A stretch of DNA of 41,320 nt from Nocardioides sp. (GCA_017354415.1 JAFMQY010000010.1:1-41320); one strand, 5' to 3'; shown: positions 9,090-16,671, counted from the first letter of the stretch. Notes: generated by a model from the letters alone, not told the origin. Program-made: numbers and translations.

Positions 9090-10811
9090 ATGGCGAGGCG
9101 ACGGAAGCGACCCGACCATCCGCGACGGCCCGGGCCCCGGCCGGTCCGGCACCACCGACGCGACCTCGAGACTGACGGCGACCGGGAGACAAGGGACCTC
9201 CTGCAGACGCTCCGGTCCGCTCTGCGTTCGGACCATCCGATGGACTTCCTGCAGACCGTCTCCGGGATCCTGGAGGTGACGGACCGGGCGGGACTCCGCA
9301 CGGCGCTGCAGCCTGCACCTTCAGTGTCCTTCGAAGAGCTTCTCGCGTCGTTCGAAGGCACCGACTACGCGCAGACGACCGCGGCACTCCGGGTGATCGA
9401 GGAGCTCAGCGAGGACGACCTACTCCGGGCGCGCATCCGCCGTACGCTCCGCGACCGTCGACGACCGCTGCCGGCCTGGCTGGCGCACCTCGACCAGACC
9501 CGGGTGGCGCGGGTGGAGTTCGTCGGACACGTCCTCGGTGACGGCGACGACTACCTGCTCGATGTCCGGTTCGCCGGTGCTGAGCGCGCGACCGCGTTGG
9601 TCTACGTCGACCACAACATGGGTGGCGTGGTGAAGGACGCCTTCATGGTCAACGAGCCCATCGAGAGCGTCCTCAGCCTCATCCAGCAGCAGGCCGATGA
9701 GGGCTCGGTCCATCGCGAGGCGGAGCCGGCACTGGCTCGGGCCACGATCGAGAACGCCGTTCGACTGGGCGCGATGTACCACCCGCCGTTCGAGTCCGAC
9801 ACCTGGCCCCTCGTGCGACCGCTCGTGCTCTGGCTCAGCAGCCTGCTCCTCGCCGGAGGCTCGGCACGCGAGCCGCGGGAGTGGTCGGACGCCGAGCTCG
9901 ACGAGGTGGCGCAACAGTTCCTCCAGTCCCGGTGGGGCCCGCCGTACGATGACCCGGACGGCCGGGCCGTGCTGGAGGGACTGCTCTGGCTGGCCGCGTC
10001 GTACGGCCCGTGCGATCCGTTGGTCTGGAGCGCCGTGCGGGTCGAGATGATCATGGCCGACCTCTTCCCCCGGAAGGTCAGGGTCGGACGCCGAGCTGCC
10101 CTCCGGCTGCCGGCGCTGCTCAAGGACCTGGTCCGGTTCGGCCACGAACTGCGGGACATCCCGTCCAGCCTCACCCCGGAGGTGCTGGCCGCCGTCGATC
10201 ACTGGCGCCCGGTGTTCGAGCCGGAGCTCGAGGCCGTCAAGACAACGTCGTTCGACGAGGATCTCGAGGACCTCCTCGAGGAGATGCGCCGCGACCGTCT
10301 CGACTGGCTCGAGCTCGCGGTAGGAGGGGCCGACGCCCTCGAGACGCTCGACGCCGAGATGCTCCCCGACGAGCCGTTCGACTGGCGCGGAGTGCCCGAC
10401 GACATCGCCGGGAAGGTGGGCGAGATCCTCCGGATGTGTGATGAGAACGCCGCCCGCTTCCTCGACGTGGAGCACCGCACGGCAAACCGGCGGCTCCTGC
10501 GCGGGGTCGTCGACGGCGATCCGGACTTCTTCCGCGGACGCGCCGGGGCCCGGACCTCGGCCGGTGCCATCTGCTGGCTCGTGGCGCGCGCGAACGACTC
10601 CGTCGGCCCGTACGGACCGGTGACCACCGCCGAGCTGATGGCGCCGTTCGGCGTCAGCGGTGGCGGTGAACGGGCTCAGCGGTTCCTGCGCGCGATCACG
10701 GTGGACTCCAAGCCCTGGGGCCCCGTCCACCTCGGCAGCGCCGACCTCCTCGTGAGCACCCGGCGGGAAGAGCTGATCGCGCTCCGCGATCGTGGTGGAG
10801 ACCTGCCCTGA
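9090..10811 (+). CDS. Uncharacterised protein, probable partner of the SNF2 helicase
   Basis: No family was recognised. From the ATG at 9090 (GTG at 9084 is an alternative) the product has 573 residues and starts with a strongly basic Arg/Pro/His segment of about 35 residues. The rest is an acidic, mostly helical soluble protein without signal peptide, transmembrane segments or obvious catalytic motif. It contains an aspartate-rich stretch (VGHVLGDGDDYLLDVRF) and a leucine-rich region near the middle. It follows the SWIM/SNF2 helicase by 70 bp on the same strand, which suggests co-expression. An in-frame start at 8994 would overlap the helicase gene and gives a low-complexity N-terminus, so it was not chosen. 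Codon usage matches its neighbours and the long open frame supports a real gene. Confidence 0.8.
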   Translation: MARRRKRPDHPRRPGPRPVRHHRRDLETDGDRETRDLLQTLRSALRSDHPMDFLQTVSGILEVTDRAGLRTALQPAPSVSFEELLASFEGTDYAQTTAALRVIEELSEDDLLRARIRRTLRDRRRPLPAWLAHLDQTRVARVEFVGHVLGDGDDYLLDVRFAGAERATALVYVDHNMGGVVKDAFMVNEPIESVLSLIQQQADEGSVHREAEPALARATIENAVRLGAMYHPPFESDTWPLVRPLVLWLSSLLLAGGSAREPREWSDAELDEVAQQFLQSRWGPPYDDPDGRAVLEGLLWLAASYGPCDPLVWSAVRVEMIMADLFPRKVRVGRRAALRLPALLKDLVRFGHELRDIPSSLTPEVLAAVDHWRPVFEPELEAVKTTSFDEDLEDLLEEMRRDRLDWLELAVGGADALETLDAEMLPDEPFDWRGVPDDIAGKVGEILRMCDENAARFLDVEHRTANRRLLRGVVDGDPDFFRGRAGARTSAGAICWLVARANDSVGPYGPVTTAELMAPFGVSGGGERAQRFLRAITVDSKPWGPVHLGSADLLVSTRREELIALRDRGGDLP

Positions 10812-10858
10812 TCGCCTCGCGTGCCGGCGAAGCTGTCCTGACCGCCGACCGGAGACTG

Positions 10859-10878
10859 GTCGAGCGGATCCGCTCGAC
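10859..10878. repeat. Perfect 20-bp palindrome
   Basis: GTCGAGCGGATCCGCTCGAC is its own reverse complement. Its arms (GTCGAGC/GCTCGAC) resemble the core of the dispersed repeat family in this window, so it may be a minimal copy. It could also serve as part of a terminator for the gene ending at 10811. Confidence 0.6.
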
Positions 10879-11042
10879 GGACGTCCGGCCCCGTGGCCGG
10901 GCCCGCACCCGGTCCGTCGAGGACTGATCCGGTCAGGAGTACGCCCCTGGGCACACCTGGGCTCCATGACGCAGTCCCACGGACCTGCGGGGAGGGAGGT
11001 CGGCGCTCGGGCTATGTGTCGGAGGGGTCTCCTACGTTCGGC

Positions 11043-11075
11043 GCGCTCTCGTGGCGGGCTTCGCCGCGAGGGCGC
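11043..11075 (+). other. Stem-loop upstream of secreted protein gene
   Basis: The arms 11043-11056 and 11062-11075 pair over 14 positions with two G-U pairs, leaving a 5-nt loop (GGCTT). The stem ends 42 nt before the ATG at 11118. It may be a leader structure or a terminator; there is no U-run. Confidence 0.45.
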
Positions 11076-11117
11076 TCCCTCGCCAACCGGAGAGGGATCA
11101 CCGAAACGAGGAGAACA

Positions 11118-12038
11118 ATGAAGATCATCAGCACGGGGGTCGTCGTGGGCATCGCAACCGCGGCGTTGGTCGCACTGGCCCCGGCGGCGCATGCCGACGG
11201 CGGACAGACGGTGATGATCCGCCAGGGTGACTTGCTGTCGACGCTGTCCGACACGAGGTCCGCGGGTCACGTGGAGTTCCTCGGAGACGGGCTGCACGTC
11301 TTCACCGACGACGCCACGTCGAACGCCAAGGCGGCGGAGTACTTCGCGGTGCCGACGCAGCCGATCCCGGCCTCGGCCTCGCTCACGTGGTACGGCACGA
11401 CGCCGCAGCCTGGCTCGCAGATCGTCTTCGACGAGGACTCCGACCGCGGCAACACCAACACCTGGAACGTCCTGGTCGGCGAGCCGGCGTACGGGGACGA
11501 CTTCTGGATGTCCACCGGTTCGGATGTCTACAAGAACCACCACGACCTGTGCCCGCAGACCGGCGGCGGCTTCGGCTCCGACTGCCACGGCACGCTGGCC
11601 GAGTGGCAGCAGGCGTTCCCGGGCGCCGAGGTGTACGCCGCGGGCTTCTCGCTCGGGTCGGGCGTCAAGGGCGACGGGGTGATCCACGACATCCAGGTCG
11701 GGAGCACCGACTACCAGTTCACGAACGTCGCCCCGCCGCCGGTCGTGACCAAGGTCGCGGTCAGCGGCAGCGCGGAGGTGACCCAGATCGACCGCCGGGC
11801 CGGGAGCACGCTGAAGATGCACTTCACCACCGACGCGCTCGGGGCGGACCAGGTCCAGGGCAGGAGGCTGCGGTTCAAGGTCACCGACAACGGCGAGGTC
11901 GTCTACCGCGCCACGATGAACGCCGACGCGGAGGCGACCGTCAAGTTCCGCTTCGCCAAGGGCTCCGGTCGGCACAAGGTCCAGGTTCTGAAGAACGGCG
12001 TCGTGGACCAGCGGTTCGTGCTGAAGATGGGTCGCTGA
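11118..12038 (+). CDS. Secreted protein of unknown function
   Basis: The 306-aa product starts with a Sec signal peptide (MKI, then a hydrophobic run, ending AAHA, with likely cleavage near residue 25), so it should be exported. The ATG follows an ACGAGGAG ribosome site at good spacing. The mature part has two regions. The first (about 30-205) is rich in Trp, Tyr and Asp and contains two cysteines (LCPQ and SDCHG) that could form a disulfide. The second (about 215-306) looks like a beta-sandwich carrying a VTKVAVSGSAEV start and regularly alternating residues. No enzyme motif was recognised. The first region resembles secreted proteins seen next to surface genes in Nocardioides-like genomes, but no named family can be given. 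It ends at a strong terminator. Confidence 0.85.
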   Translation: MKIISTGVVVGIATAALVALAPAAHADGGQTVMIRQGDLLSTLSDTRSAGHVEFLGDGLHVFTDDATSNAKAAEYFAVPTQPIPASASLTWYGTTPQPGSQIVFDEDSDRGNTNTWNVLVGEPAYGDDFWMSTGSDVYKNHHDLCPQTGGGFGSDCHGTLAEWQQAFPGAEVYAAGFSLGSGVKGDGVIHDIQVGSTDYQFTNVAPPPVVTKVAVSGSAEVTQIDRRAGSTLKMHFTTDALGADQVQGRRLRFKVTDNGEVVYRATMNADAEATVKFRFAKGSGRHKVQVLKNGVVDQRFVLKMGR

Positions 12039-12061
12039 TCACCCGGTAGCAACAGCCCGAC

Positions 12062-12097
12062 GTCGGGTCCGTCAGGCAGCTCCCTGGCGGACCCGAC
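12062..12097. terminator. Bidirectional terminator between convergent genes
   Basis: A 15-bp stem (12062-12076 with 12083-12097, one G-U pair) surrounds a 6-nt loop. It sits between the secreted protein gene ending at 12038 and the minus-strand gene ending at 12110, so it can serve both. Confidence 0.8.
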
Positions 12098-12109
12098 CTC
12101 CATCCGGGA

Positions 12110-12577
12110 TCAGTCGGCGATCGGCTCCCACACCAGCTCGGCGACGTCCAGCACGAGGTCGGGGCCTGCGTCGGGATTTTCCGCAGCTCGGACCTCGCCG
12201 ACGCACACGCACATCACGTCGTTCAGCCGGCGATACCGCTCGCTGTCGCTGAGGTGCAGGACCGACCCGACGATCTGCCGGCGCCCGGGCGGGTAAGCCC
12301 GGCCGTAGCCGTGACACTCGACGTAGATGGTGGTTCCGTCGTCGGTCTCGATGGCTGCGCGGAAGTCTGGGCAGAACGGGCCGTCCTGCGTCCGACGTAA
12401 CGGGAAGTTGGCGCCGCGGAAGCGGCCCGTGATCTCGCCCTCGCAGCGACCTTCGGCGAGAAACAGGTGTTGCTGCCAGCCGCCCTCGAGTTCGACGCCC
12501 CATTCCTCCGGGTAGGTGAATCGGATCCGGTACAACGGCTCGAGTCTCACGGCCAGCCCCCTTGCTCTCGTGAGCAT
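12110..12577 (-). CDS. DUF3237-like protein
   Basis: The 155-aa product has the pattern of the DUF3237 family: an N-terminal RLEPLYRIRFTYP strand, then GEITGRFRGANFP, then AAIETDDGTTIYVECHGYGRAYP. The family forms a small beta-barrel and has no established biochemical function. The ATG at 12577 has GGAG seven bases upstream. The frame remains open far upstream on this strand, but that part is antisense to the LURP-one gene and was excluded. A GTG at 12550 is an alternative start. It faces the secreted-protein gene across a terminator and is divergent from the LURP-one gene. Confidence 0.75.
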   Translation of the reverse strand: MLTRARGLAVRLEPLYRIRFTYPEEWGVELEGGWQQHLFLAEGRCEGEITGRFRGANFPLRRTQDGPFCPDFRAAIETDDGTTIYVECHGYGRAYPPGRRQIVGSVLHLSDSERYRRLNDVMCVCVGEVRAAENPDAGPDLVLDVAELVWEPIAD

Positions 12578-12688
12578 GATGCCGCTCCAGAACCCCGGCG
12601 CGCCCCACGTTCGTCCATTGTGGGTGATGCAGGGAGCAACCCGCACAGGTTGAGTCGAGCCAGGTCTCGGACGAGCGAGAGGGACGAC

Positions 12689-13231
12689 ATGGGACTGCGC
12701 AGCCGGCGGCAGGAGCGTCGAGACGAGCGGCGTGGAGAGGATCCGAGGACCTTCCGGATGCGGCAGAAGCTGGTGTCGATCGGGGACGACTACTGGATCG
12801 AGGACGACCAGGGAGAGCGCGTCTACAAGGTCAACGGCAAGGCCCTGCGCATCCGCGAGACGTTGATCTTCGAAGATCCCGACGGCCACGAGCTGTTCAA
12901 GATCCAGGAGAAGAAGCTCCGCATCCGCGACACGAGGGAGATCGAGGACGCCGGCGGCCAGACGGTGGCGACGGTCAAGAAGGCGCTGATCACACCGCTC
13001 CGGGAGCGGTTCGAGGTCAAGGTCGAGCACGGCGACGATCTCGAGGCGAAGGGCAACATCGTCGACCACGAGTACAGGATCGAGCGCGACGGCGACCAGG
13101 TGGCCGAGGTGTCGAAGAAGTGGTTCCGGATCGCCGACACGTACGGCGTCGAGGTCGCCCGTGGCACGGATCCGGCGCTGATCCTCGCGGTCACGGCCGT
13201 CATCGACAGCATGACCCACCGGGCCCGCTGA
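12689..13231 (+). CDS. LURP-one-related (tubby-like fold) protein
   Basis: The 180-aa product begins with a short Arg-rich segment. It then shows the repetitive strand pattern of LURP-one-related proteins: FRMRQKLVSIGDDYWIEDD, KVNGKALRIRETLIFED, HELFKIQEKKLRIRDTREIED, and a C-terminal FRIADTYGVEV with a closing helix. These proteins adopt the tubby-like twelve-stranded barrel around a helix; bacterial members have no defined function and may bind lipid. The ATG follows GAGAGGGAC. It is transcribed alone, divergent from the DUF3237-like gene with about 110 bp between them. Confidence 0.88.
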   Translation: MGLRSRRQERRDERRGEDPRTFRMRQKLVSIGDDYWIEDDQGERVYKVNGKALRIRETLIFEDPDGHELFKIQEKKLRIRDTREIEDAGGQTVATVKKALITPLRERFEVKVEHGDDLEAKGNIVDHEYRIERDGDQVAEVSKKWFRIADTYGVEVARGTDPALILAVTAVIDSMTHRAR

Positions 13232-13241
13232 CTCAGCGGAG

Positions 13242-13355
13242 GTGGACCCCACGCGGGCGCATACCGGATGGCTCTTGTTCGTCGGCGCGATCGTGTGGTT
13301 CGGCAAGACGAACGCCGCCCTCTACAACTGCTGGCGGTCGCTCGGCGCGACTTGA
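13242..13355 (+). CDS. Candidate 37-aa single-span membrane protein
   Basis: A short frame from a GTG at 13242 encodes a hydrophobic segment GWLLFVGAIVWF followed by KTNAALYNCWRSLGAT, which looks like one membrane span and a short basic tail. It lies 10 bp after the LURP-one stop on the same strand, so it could be translated from the same message. A GGAG sits almost directly on the start codon, which is closer than usual. The amino-acid pattern looks protein-like, but no homologue can be confirmed by eye. Confidence 0.4.
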   Translation: MDPTRAHTGWLLFVGAIVWFGKTNAALYNCWRSLGAT

Positions 13356-13366
13356 GCCCGGCCCCT

Positions 13367-13630
13367 CTAGGCCAGGCCGAGGAAGAGCTTCTCCATCTTC
13401 TTGACGTCCATGGACTCACGACCGTTGCCCTCGGCCATGCACTGCTCGAGGCCGGTGGCGACGACCTGGAAGCCGGTCCGCTCGAGGGCCTTGAGGACGG
13501 CGGAGAGCTGGGTGAGCATGTCCTCGCACTCGGCACCCTCCTCCATCATCCTGATCACCTTGCCGAGGTGCCCGTGGGCGCGCTTGGCGCGGTTGATGAC
13601 GGCGTGCATCTCAGTGGGCTCGAGCCGCAT
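13367..13630 (-). CDS. CsoR/RcnR-family repressor, CstR-like (two cysteines, no histidine)
   Basis: The 87-aa product is a DUF156-family all-helical repressor: INRAKRAHGHLGKVIRMMEEGAECEDMLTQL, written here only as its key segments, then VATGLEQC. Cys35 and Cys64 are 29 residues apart, as in both CsoR and CstR. The copper-ligand His of CsoR, four residues before the second Cys, is replaced by Gly60. Loss of that His with both Cys kept is the signature of the persulfide sensor CstR, so sulfur sensing is inferred rather than copper. The ATG at 13630 follows AGGAGG and overlaps the DUF302 stop by one base (TGATG); a GTG at 13633 is an alternative. It is last in an operon with DUF302 and thioredoxin and probably represses it. 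Confidence 0.88.
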   Translation of the reverse strand: MRLEPTEMHAVINRAKRAHGHLGKVIRMMEEGAECEDMLTQLSAVLKALERTGFQVVATGLEQCMAEGNGRESMDVKKMEKLFLGLA

Positions 13631-14034
13631 CACGCCTCCTGGAGGACGATCCGGTCGAGGGCGGCGCGGAGCCGGATGCGTGCCTCGGCGGCGACATCCG
13701 CGATCGCCGGCTGGCCCTCGAGCTGCGACATGGCAGCGGGATCGATCACCTCGACCTCGGTGCGGCCGTCACCGGACTCGCGGACGACGACGTTGCACGG
13801 CAGCAGCGCCGAGATGGACGGGGCTGCCGACATCGCCCGGTGCGCGAGCTGAGGACGGCAGGCGCCGAGGATCACGTGAGCGGGGACGTCGACGTCGAGC
13901 TTGGCCTTCATGGTCGCCCGTACGTCGATCTCGGTCAGGACGCCGAACCCCTGCTCTGCCAATGCCTCGCGCGTACGCTCCACCGCGGCGTCGAAGGGGA
14001 GTGCGGTCTCCACGCGCATGGTGTAGGAGGTCAT
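13630..14034 (-). CDS. DUF302 domain protein
   Basis: The 134-aa product matches DUF302. It starts with a strand and helix (MTSYTMRVETALPFDAAVERTREALAEQGFG is the opening region, residues 1-31), then VLTEIDVRATMKAKLDVDV, then ILGACRPQLAHRAM and LLPCNVVVRE. The ILGACxP and LPCNV cysteines are conserved in many members. DUF302 proteins frequently sit beside sulfur-handling and metal-handling genes, and their chemistry is not established. It overlaps the thioredoxin gene by four bases (ATGA) and the repressor gene by one base, so all three are translationally coupled. It is cytoplasmic, with no signal peptide. Confidence 0.88.
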   Translation of the reverse strand: MTSYTMRVETALPFDAAVERTREALAEQGFGVLTEIDVRATMKAKLDVDVPAHVILGACRPQLAHRAMSAAPSISALLPCNVVVRESGDGRTEVEVIDPAAMSQLEGQPAIADVAAEARIRLRAALDRIVLQEA

Positions 14035-14387
14035 GACGCCCTCGTCGCGGACTCGTCGGCCTCGACCTCGAACGCCTGGACGGCCTCGATCAGCTGCTCG
14101 AGCGCCGGAGCCGGCAGCGCGCCCGGCTGGCGGAAGATGAGATGGCCGTCCTTGAACGCCATCAGCGTCGGGATCGACGTGATCTGGGCGGCCGTCGCGA
14201 GCTCGCGCTCCGCCTCGGTGTCGACCTTGGCGAAGACGATCTCCGGGTGCGCTTTCGCAGCAGCCTCGAAGATCGGGGCGAACATGCGGCACGGACCGCA
14301 CCACGACGCCCAGAAGTCGACCAGGACGACCTGGTTCTCGTGGACGGTGGGCTCGAAGGTGGCGGCCGTCAGGGTGACGGTGGTCAT
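14031..14387 (-). CDS. trxA: Thioredoxin
   Basis: The 118-aa product is a standard thioredoxin with the active site WCGPC at residues 29-33 (Cys30 and Cys33), the buried Asp in VLVDFWASW, and the cis-proline loop SIPTL. It reduces protein disulfides and can reduce persulfides. The ATG at 14387 has a GAGGAGG ribosome site. A C-terminal acidic tail of about 12 residues is unusual for the family. It is the first gene of the operon trx-DUF302-repressor, and two tandem operator-like palindromes lie directly upstream. It is therefore probably not the housekeeping thioredoxin but one induced with the repressor's signal. Confidence 0.95.
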   Translation of the reverse strand: MTTVTLTAATFEPTVHENQVVLVDFWASWCGPCRMFAPIFEAAAKAHPEIVFAKVDTEAERELATAAQITSIPTLMAFKDGHLIFRQPGALPAPALEQLIEAVQAFEVEADESATRAS

Positions 14388-14419
14388 CGGGTTCCTCCTC
14401 GGTGGTTTCGTAACCCATG

Positions 14420-14455
14420 ATAACCCCCCAGGGGGATAACCCCCAAGGGGGATAT
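14420..14455 (-). promoter_or_regulatory. Two tandem CsoR/CstR-type operators
   Basis: ATAACCCCCCAGGGGGAT (14420-14437) and ATAACCCCCAAGGGGGAT (14436-14453) are near-palindromes of the C-run/G-run kind recognised by CsoR-family repressors. They overlap by two bases, giving a 16-bp period. They begin 33 bases upstream of the thioredoxin start, where a promoter is expected. The repressor encoded at the end of the operon is the obvious ligand. Confidence 0.8.
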
Positions 14456-14475
14456 GCGTGACGTCTGTCGCAGGA

Positions 14476-15306
14476 CTACGGCGCCGCCGGCGCGAAGGGG
14501 CGAATGTCCTCGCCGGCCCCGTGGATCGTGACCGAGGACGACTCCGGCACCTCGCGCCAGGCACCCCGGAGGTCTCCGAGGGGCTCGGATACGACGAGTC
14601 GCGCGTCGTCGGAGAGCCCGTGCAGCTCGGGGTTGTCCGGGTACTGGTGGCGCAACGTCGAGATGTCGGTGCTGTGGAAGAGCGAGCGCGAGTCGCCGGA
14701 GCTGGAGTAGCGGAACGCCCACGTGGTCTCGCCGTCCGTGGTCGCCACCGTCATCTGCACCGGCTCCTCGACTCCACGGCGGTCCGCCGTCTCCTCGACC
14801 AGCCCCACCGCACGTGCCACCCCAGTGAGCGGGTCGTCGCGTAGCCCGAACGTGAGCGCGAGGAAGAACAGCAGCTCCGAGTCGGTCGAGCCTTCGATGT
14901 CGGGAAAGAGCGCCGGGTCGACCTCTATCGCCAGGTCACGCTTCAGGGTGTGGAAGCCCGCGATCAGGCCGTTGTGCATCCACAGCCAGCTCCCGTTCCG
15001 GAACGGGTGGCAGTTGGTCTGCTGCACCGCGGACCCGGTCGACGCCCGGATGTGAGCGAAGACCCTCCGTGAGCGCGCCACCGCCGACAGCTCGCGCAGG
15101 TTGCGGTCGTTCCAGGCCGGCTCGGTGCTGCGGTAGACGCCCGGCGTATCGGAGGCGCCGTACCACCCGATGCCGAAGCCGTCGCCGTTCACCGTCGTCG
15201 CGCCGAGCTTGGAGTGCTTGCTCTGCATCACCAGCGAGTTCTGCGGCTTGAACAGCAGATCCTCCAGGCCCACCGGTGCGCCGGAGTACGCAAGCCATCG
15301 GCACAT
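14476..15306 (-). CDS. Class II glutamine amidotransferase (EgtC/YafJ type)
   Basis: The 276-aa product begins MCRWLAYSG, so Cys2 becomes the N-terminal nucleophile after Met removal. Other family marks are NGDGFGIGWYG (40-50), HIRAST with Arg87 (85-90), QTNCHPF (97-102) and HNG (111-113). The fold hydrolyses glutamine or a gamma-glutamyl amide; EgtC acts in ergothioneine synthesis, but no other ergothioneine genes are near, so the substrate is open. The ATG follows GGGGGAGG. It is on the same strand as the trx operon with 88 bp between, occupied by the operators, so it is probably a separate unit. Confidence 0.9.
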   Translation of the reverse strand: MCRWLAYSGAPVGLEDLLFKPQNSLVMQSKHSKLGATTVNGDGFGIGWYGASDTPGVYRSTEPAWNDRNLRELSAVARSRRVFAHIRASTGSAVQQTNCHPFRNGSWLWMHNGLIAGFHTLKRDLAIEVDPALFPDIEGSTDSELLFFLALTFGLRDDPLTGVARAVGLVEETADRRGVEEPVQMTVATTDGETTWAFRYSSSGDSRSLFHSTDISTLRHQYPDNPELHGLSDDARLVVSEPLGDLRGAWREVPESSSVTIHGAGEDIRPFAPAAP

Positions 15307-15437
15307 GAGACCTCCCCCAAGACGCACTCGCCGCCGTGAGATCCGCGGCAAGGCCCCACGCTAGCGGCATCGGGGTAGAAGGGGCGCGGGCGTCGACTTC
15401 GCACACGCGGATGTCGGCCCGCGCTGTGGGTGTCGGG

Positions 15438-16070
15438 CTAGGCCCAGGCGAGGGCGTCCCGATCGTCGATGCGAGGGTTGCGGGGGAACCACGGGTCCTC
15501 GCCCGGGTGCCCGATGTTCACGATCAGCTGCGAGCGCCACGTCGTACCGCCGAAGAACTCCGCGTCCACGCCTGCCTTGTCGAAGCCGCCCATCGGGCCT
15601 GCGGCCAGCCCCTGCGCGCGGACAGCGAGCAGGAAGAAGCCGGTGGCCAGGGCCGCACTGTACGACGCGATCGGGGCGCGGGCCTCGGTCGGCATGCTGC
15701 CGAAGCTGTCGCGGTACTGCTCGCCCCGGGCCGGGAACACGGTGGGGAAGTGCTCGTGGAACTCGCTGTCGTAGGCGAGCACGGCCACCACCGGCGCGCT
15801 CAGCGCCTTGGCGCGGTTGCCCTCGCTGAGGTGTGCGGCGAGGCGCTTCTTGCCCTCCGGCGTGCGCACGAAGAGCAGGCGCAGCGGCTGACTGTTGGCC
15901 ATCGTCGGCGCGAAGCGGGTGAGCTCCCAGATGCCGCGCAGGGTCTCGTCGCTGACCGGCTCGTCGGAGAACGTGTTGGCGGTCCGGGCCTCGGTGAACA
16001 ACAACGCCCGGGCTGCGTCGTCCAGCGGGCTGGTGCGGTGGGGCGCCAGGGTGGGGGCGGTGGCGGTCAC
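15438..16070 (-). CDS. Nitroreductase family protein, RutE-like
   Basis: The 210-aa product belongs to the FMN-dependent nitroreductase superfamily and most resembles the malonic semialdehyde reductase (RutE/YdfG-like) branch. Marks include TARTANTFSDEPV-like spacing near residue 30, ELTRFAPTMANSQPLRLLFV (about 49-68, FMN phosphate binding), and GGFDKAGVDAEFFGG with a C-terminal NIGHPG. No other pyrimidine-degradation genes are nearby, so a general quinone/nitro/aldehyde reductase role is equally possible. It starts at a GTG (16070) with AAAGAGG upstream. It lies between the amidotransferase and the DsrE gene on the same strand. Confidence 0.88.
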   Translation of the reverse strand: MTATAPTLAPHRTSPLDDAARALLFTEARTANTFSDEPVSDETLRGIWELTRFAPTMANSQPLRLLFVRTPEGKKRLAAHLSEGNRAKALSAPVVAVLAYDSEFHEHFPTVFPARGEQYRDSFGSMPTEARAPIASYSAALATGFFLLAVRAQGLAAGPMGGFDKAGVDAEFFGGTTWRSQLIVNIGHPGEDPWFPRNPRIDDRDALAWA

Positions 16071-16221
16071 GCATCCTCTTTCATTGAAGTCTCAACTACC
16101 GCCCCCAGAATACATCGGCTCTCGATGCACCTCACATCGCGAGCACGTGGGTCTCGTCACGTGGCTCGGGTCCCCGCGCCTTCGTGAGCGCCCATGACGT
16201 GCCTGATCGTCCTGCTGTTCG

Positions 16222-16671
16222 TCAGATGAACAGCAGCTGCGCACCTTCCGTCTTCTCGATGAAGTCGGAGGCGCTCATGATGCCCTCGACCTCGTCGTAC
16301 AGGTCGGCCTCGGTGAGGTGGTTCATGTCGGCGGACATCCGGCACGCCCACAGATGGCCGCCTGAGTCGACGATCTGCTGCAGGAACTCCGGAACGTCGG
16401 GGACGCCGATGTCGGCGATCGACTTCTTCAGCTGGTGGGTCGCCATCGCGGTCATGCCGGGCAGCCCACCGAGGCCCTGGGGCATGTGGGTCGCGGTGTT
16501 GCCGAGCATCGTGAACCTCAGGTCGGCCATCGTCTTCTTGTTGATCATGTCGAAGCCCCAGAAGGTGAAGAACAGGTGGGTCTCGACGCCCTCACCCAGT
16601 GCGGCGTTCGCCAGGACGAGGCCGGGGTAGGCCATGTCCAGGTTTCCCTTCGACGGATGTAGCCATCCCAC
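16222..16671 (-). CDS. DsrE/DsrF-like sulfur-carrier family protein
   Basis: The 149-aa product matches the DsrE family: SKGNLDMAYPGLVLANAAL, THLFFTFWGFDMI, then a Met/Gly-rich middle (MPQGLGGLPGM), and HLWACRMSADM with the conserved Cys. Family members carry persulfides between proteins. The normal first strand (hydrophobic residues before the SKG) is missing or replaced by GWLHP. The only start before the homology is a GTG at 16671 without a ribosome site, so the N-terminus may be rearranged. Its position near the CstR-like operon fits a reactive-sulfur theme, but 1.8 kb and two genes separate them. Confidence 0.82.
   Translation of the reverse strand: MGWLHPSKGNLDMAYPGLVLANAALGEGVETHLFFTFWGFDMINKKTMADLRFTMLGNTATHMPQGLGGLPGMTAMATHQLKKSIADIGVPDVPEFLQQIVDSGGHLWACRMSADMNHLTEADLYDEVEGIMSASDFIEKTEGAQLLFI

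Larger units (their letters stand above)
10812..11117. other. Intergenic region with palindrome and leader hairpin
   Basis: These 306 bases hold no supported gene. They contain a perfect 20-bp palindrome (10859-10878) and a 14-bp stem (11043-11075), and end in the ribosome site of the next gene. The promoter of the secreted-protein gene must lie here, but no clear -35/-10 pair was seen. Confidence 0.6.

Noticed and set aside
5561..9361. A 1266-codon open frame on the minus strand across the SNF2 helicase gene
   Set aside because: It is antisense to a protein with complete SNF2 motifs. Long antisense frames are expected from strong third-position GC bias, and its translation shows no family pattern.
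9420..11975. An 851-codon minus-strand frame across the SNF2 partner and secreted-protein genes
   Set aside because: It is antisense to a signal-peptide protein with a ribosome site and to the partner gene. The sequence lacks recognisable domains.
12578..13306. N-terminal extension of the DUF3237-like gene on the minus strand
   Set aside because: The extension is antisense to the LURP-one gene and lies upstream of an ATG with a well-spaced ribosome site.
13367..13630. Copper-responsive CsoR
   Set aside because: The His ligand four residues before the second Cys is Gly, and no copper-transport genes are nearby.
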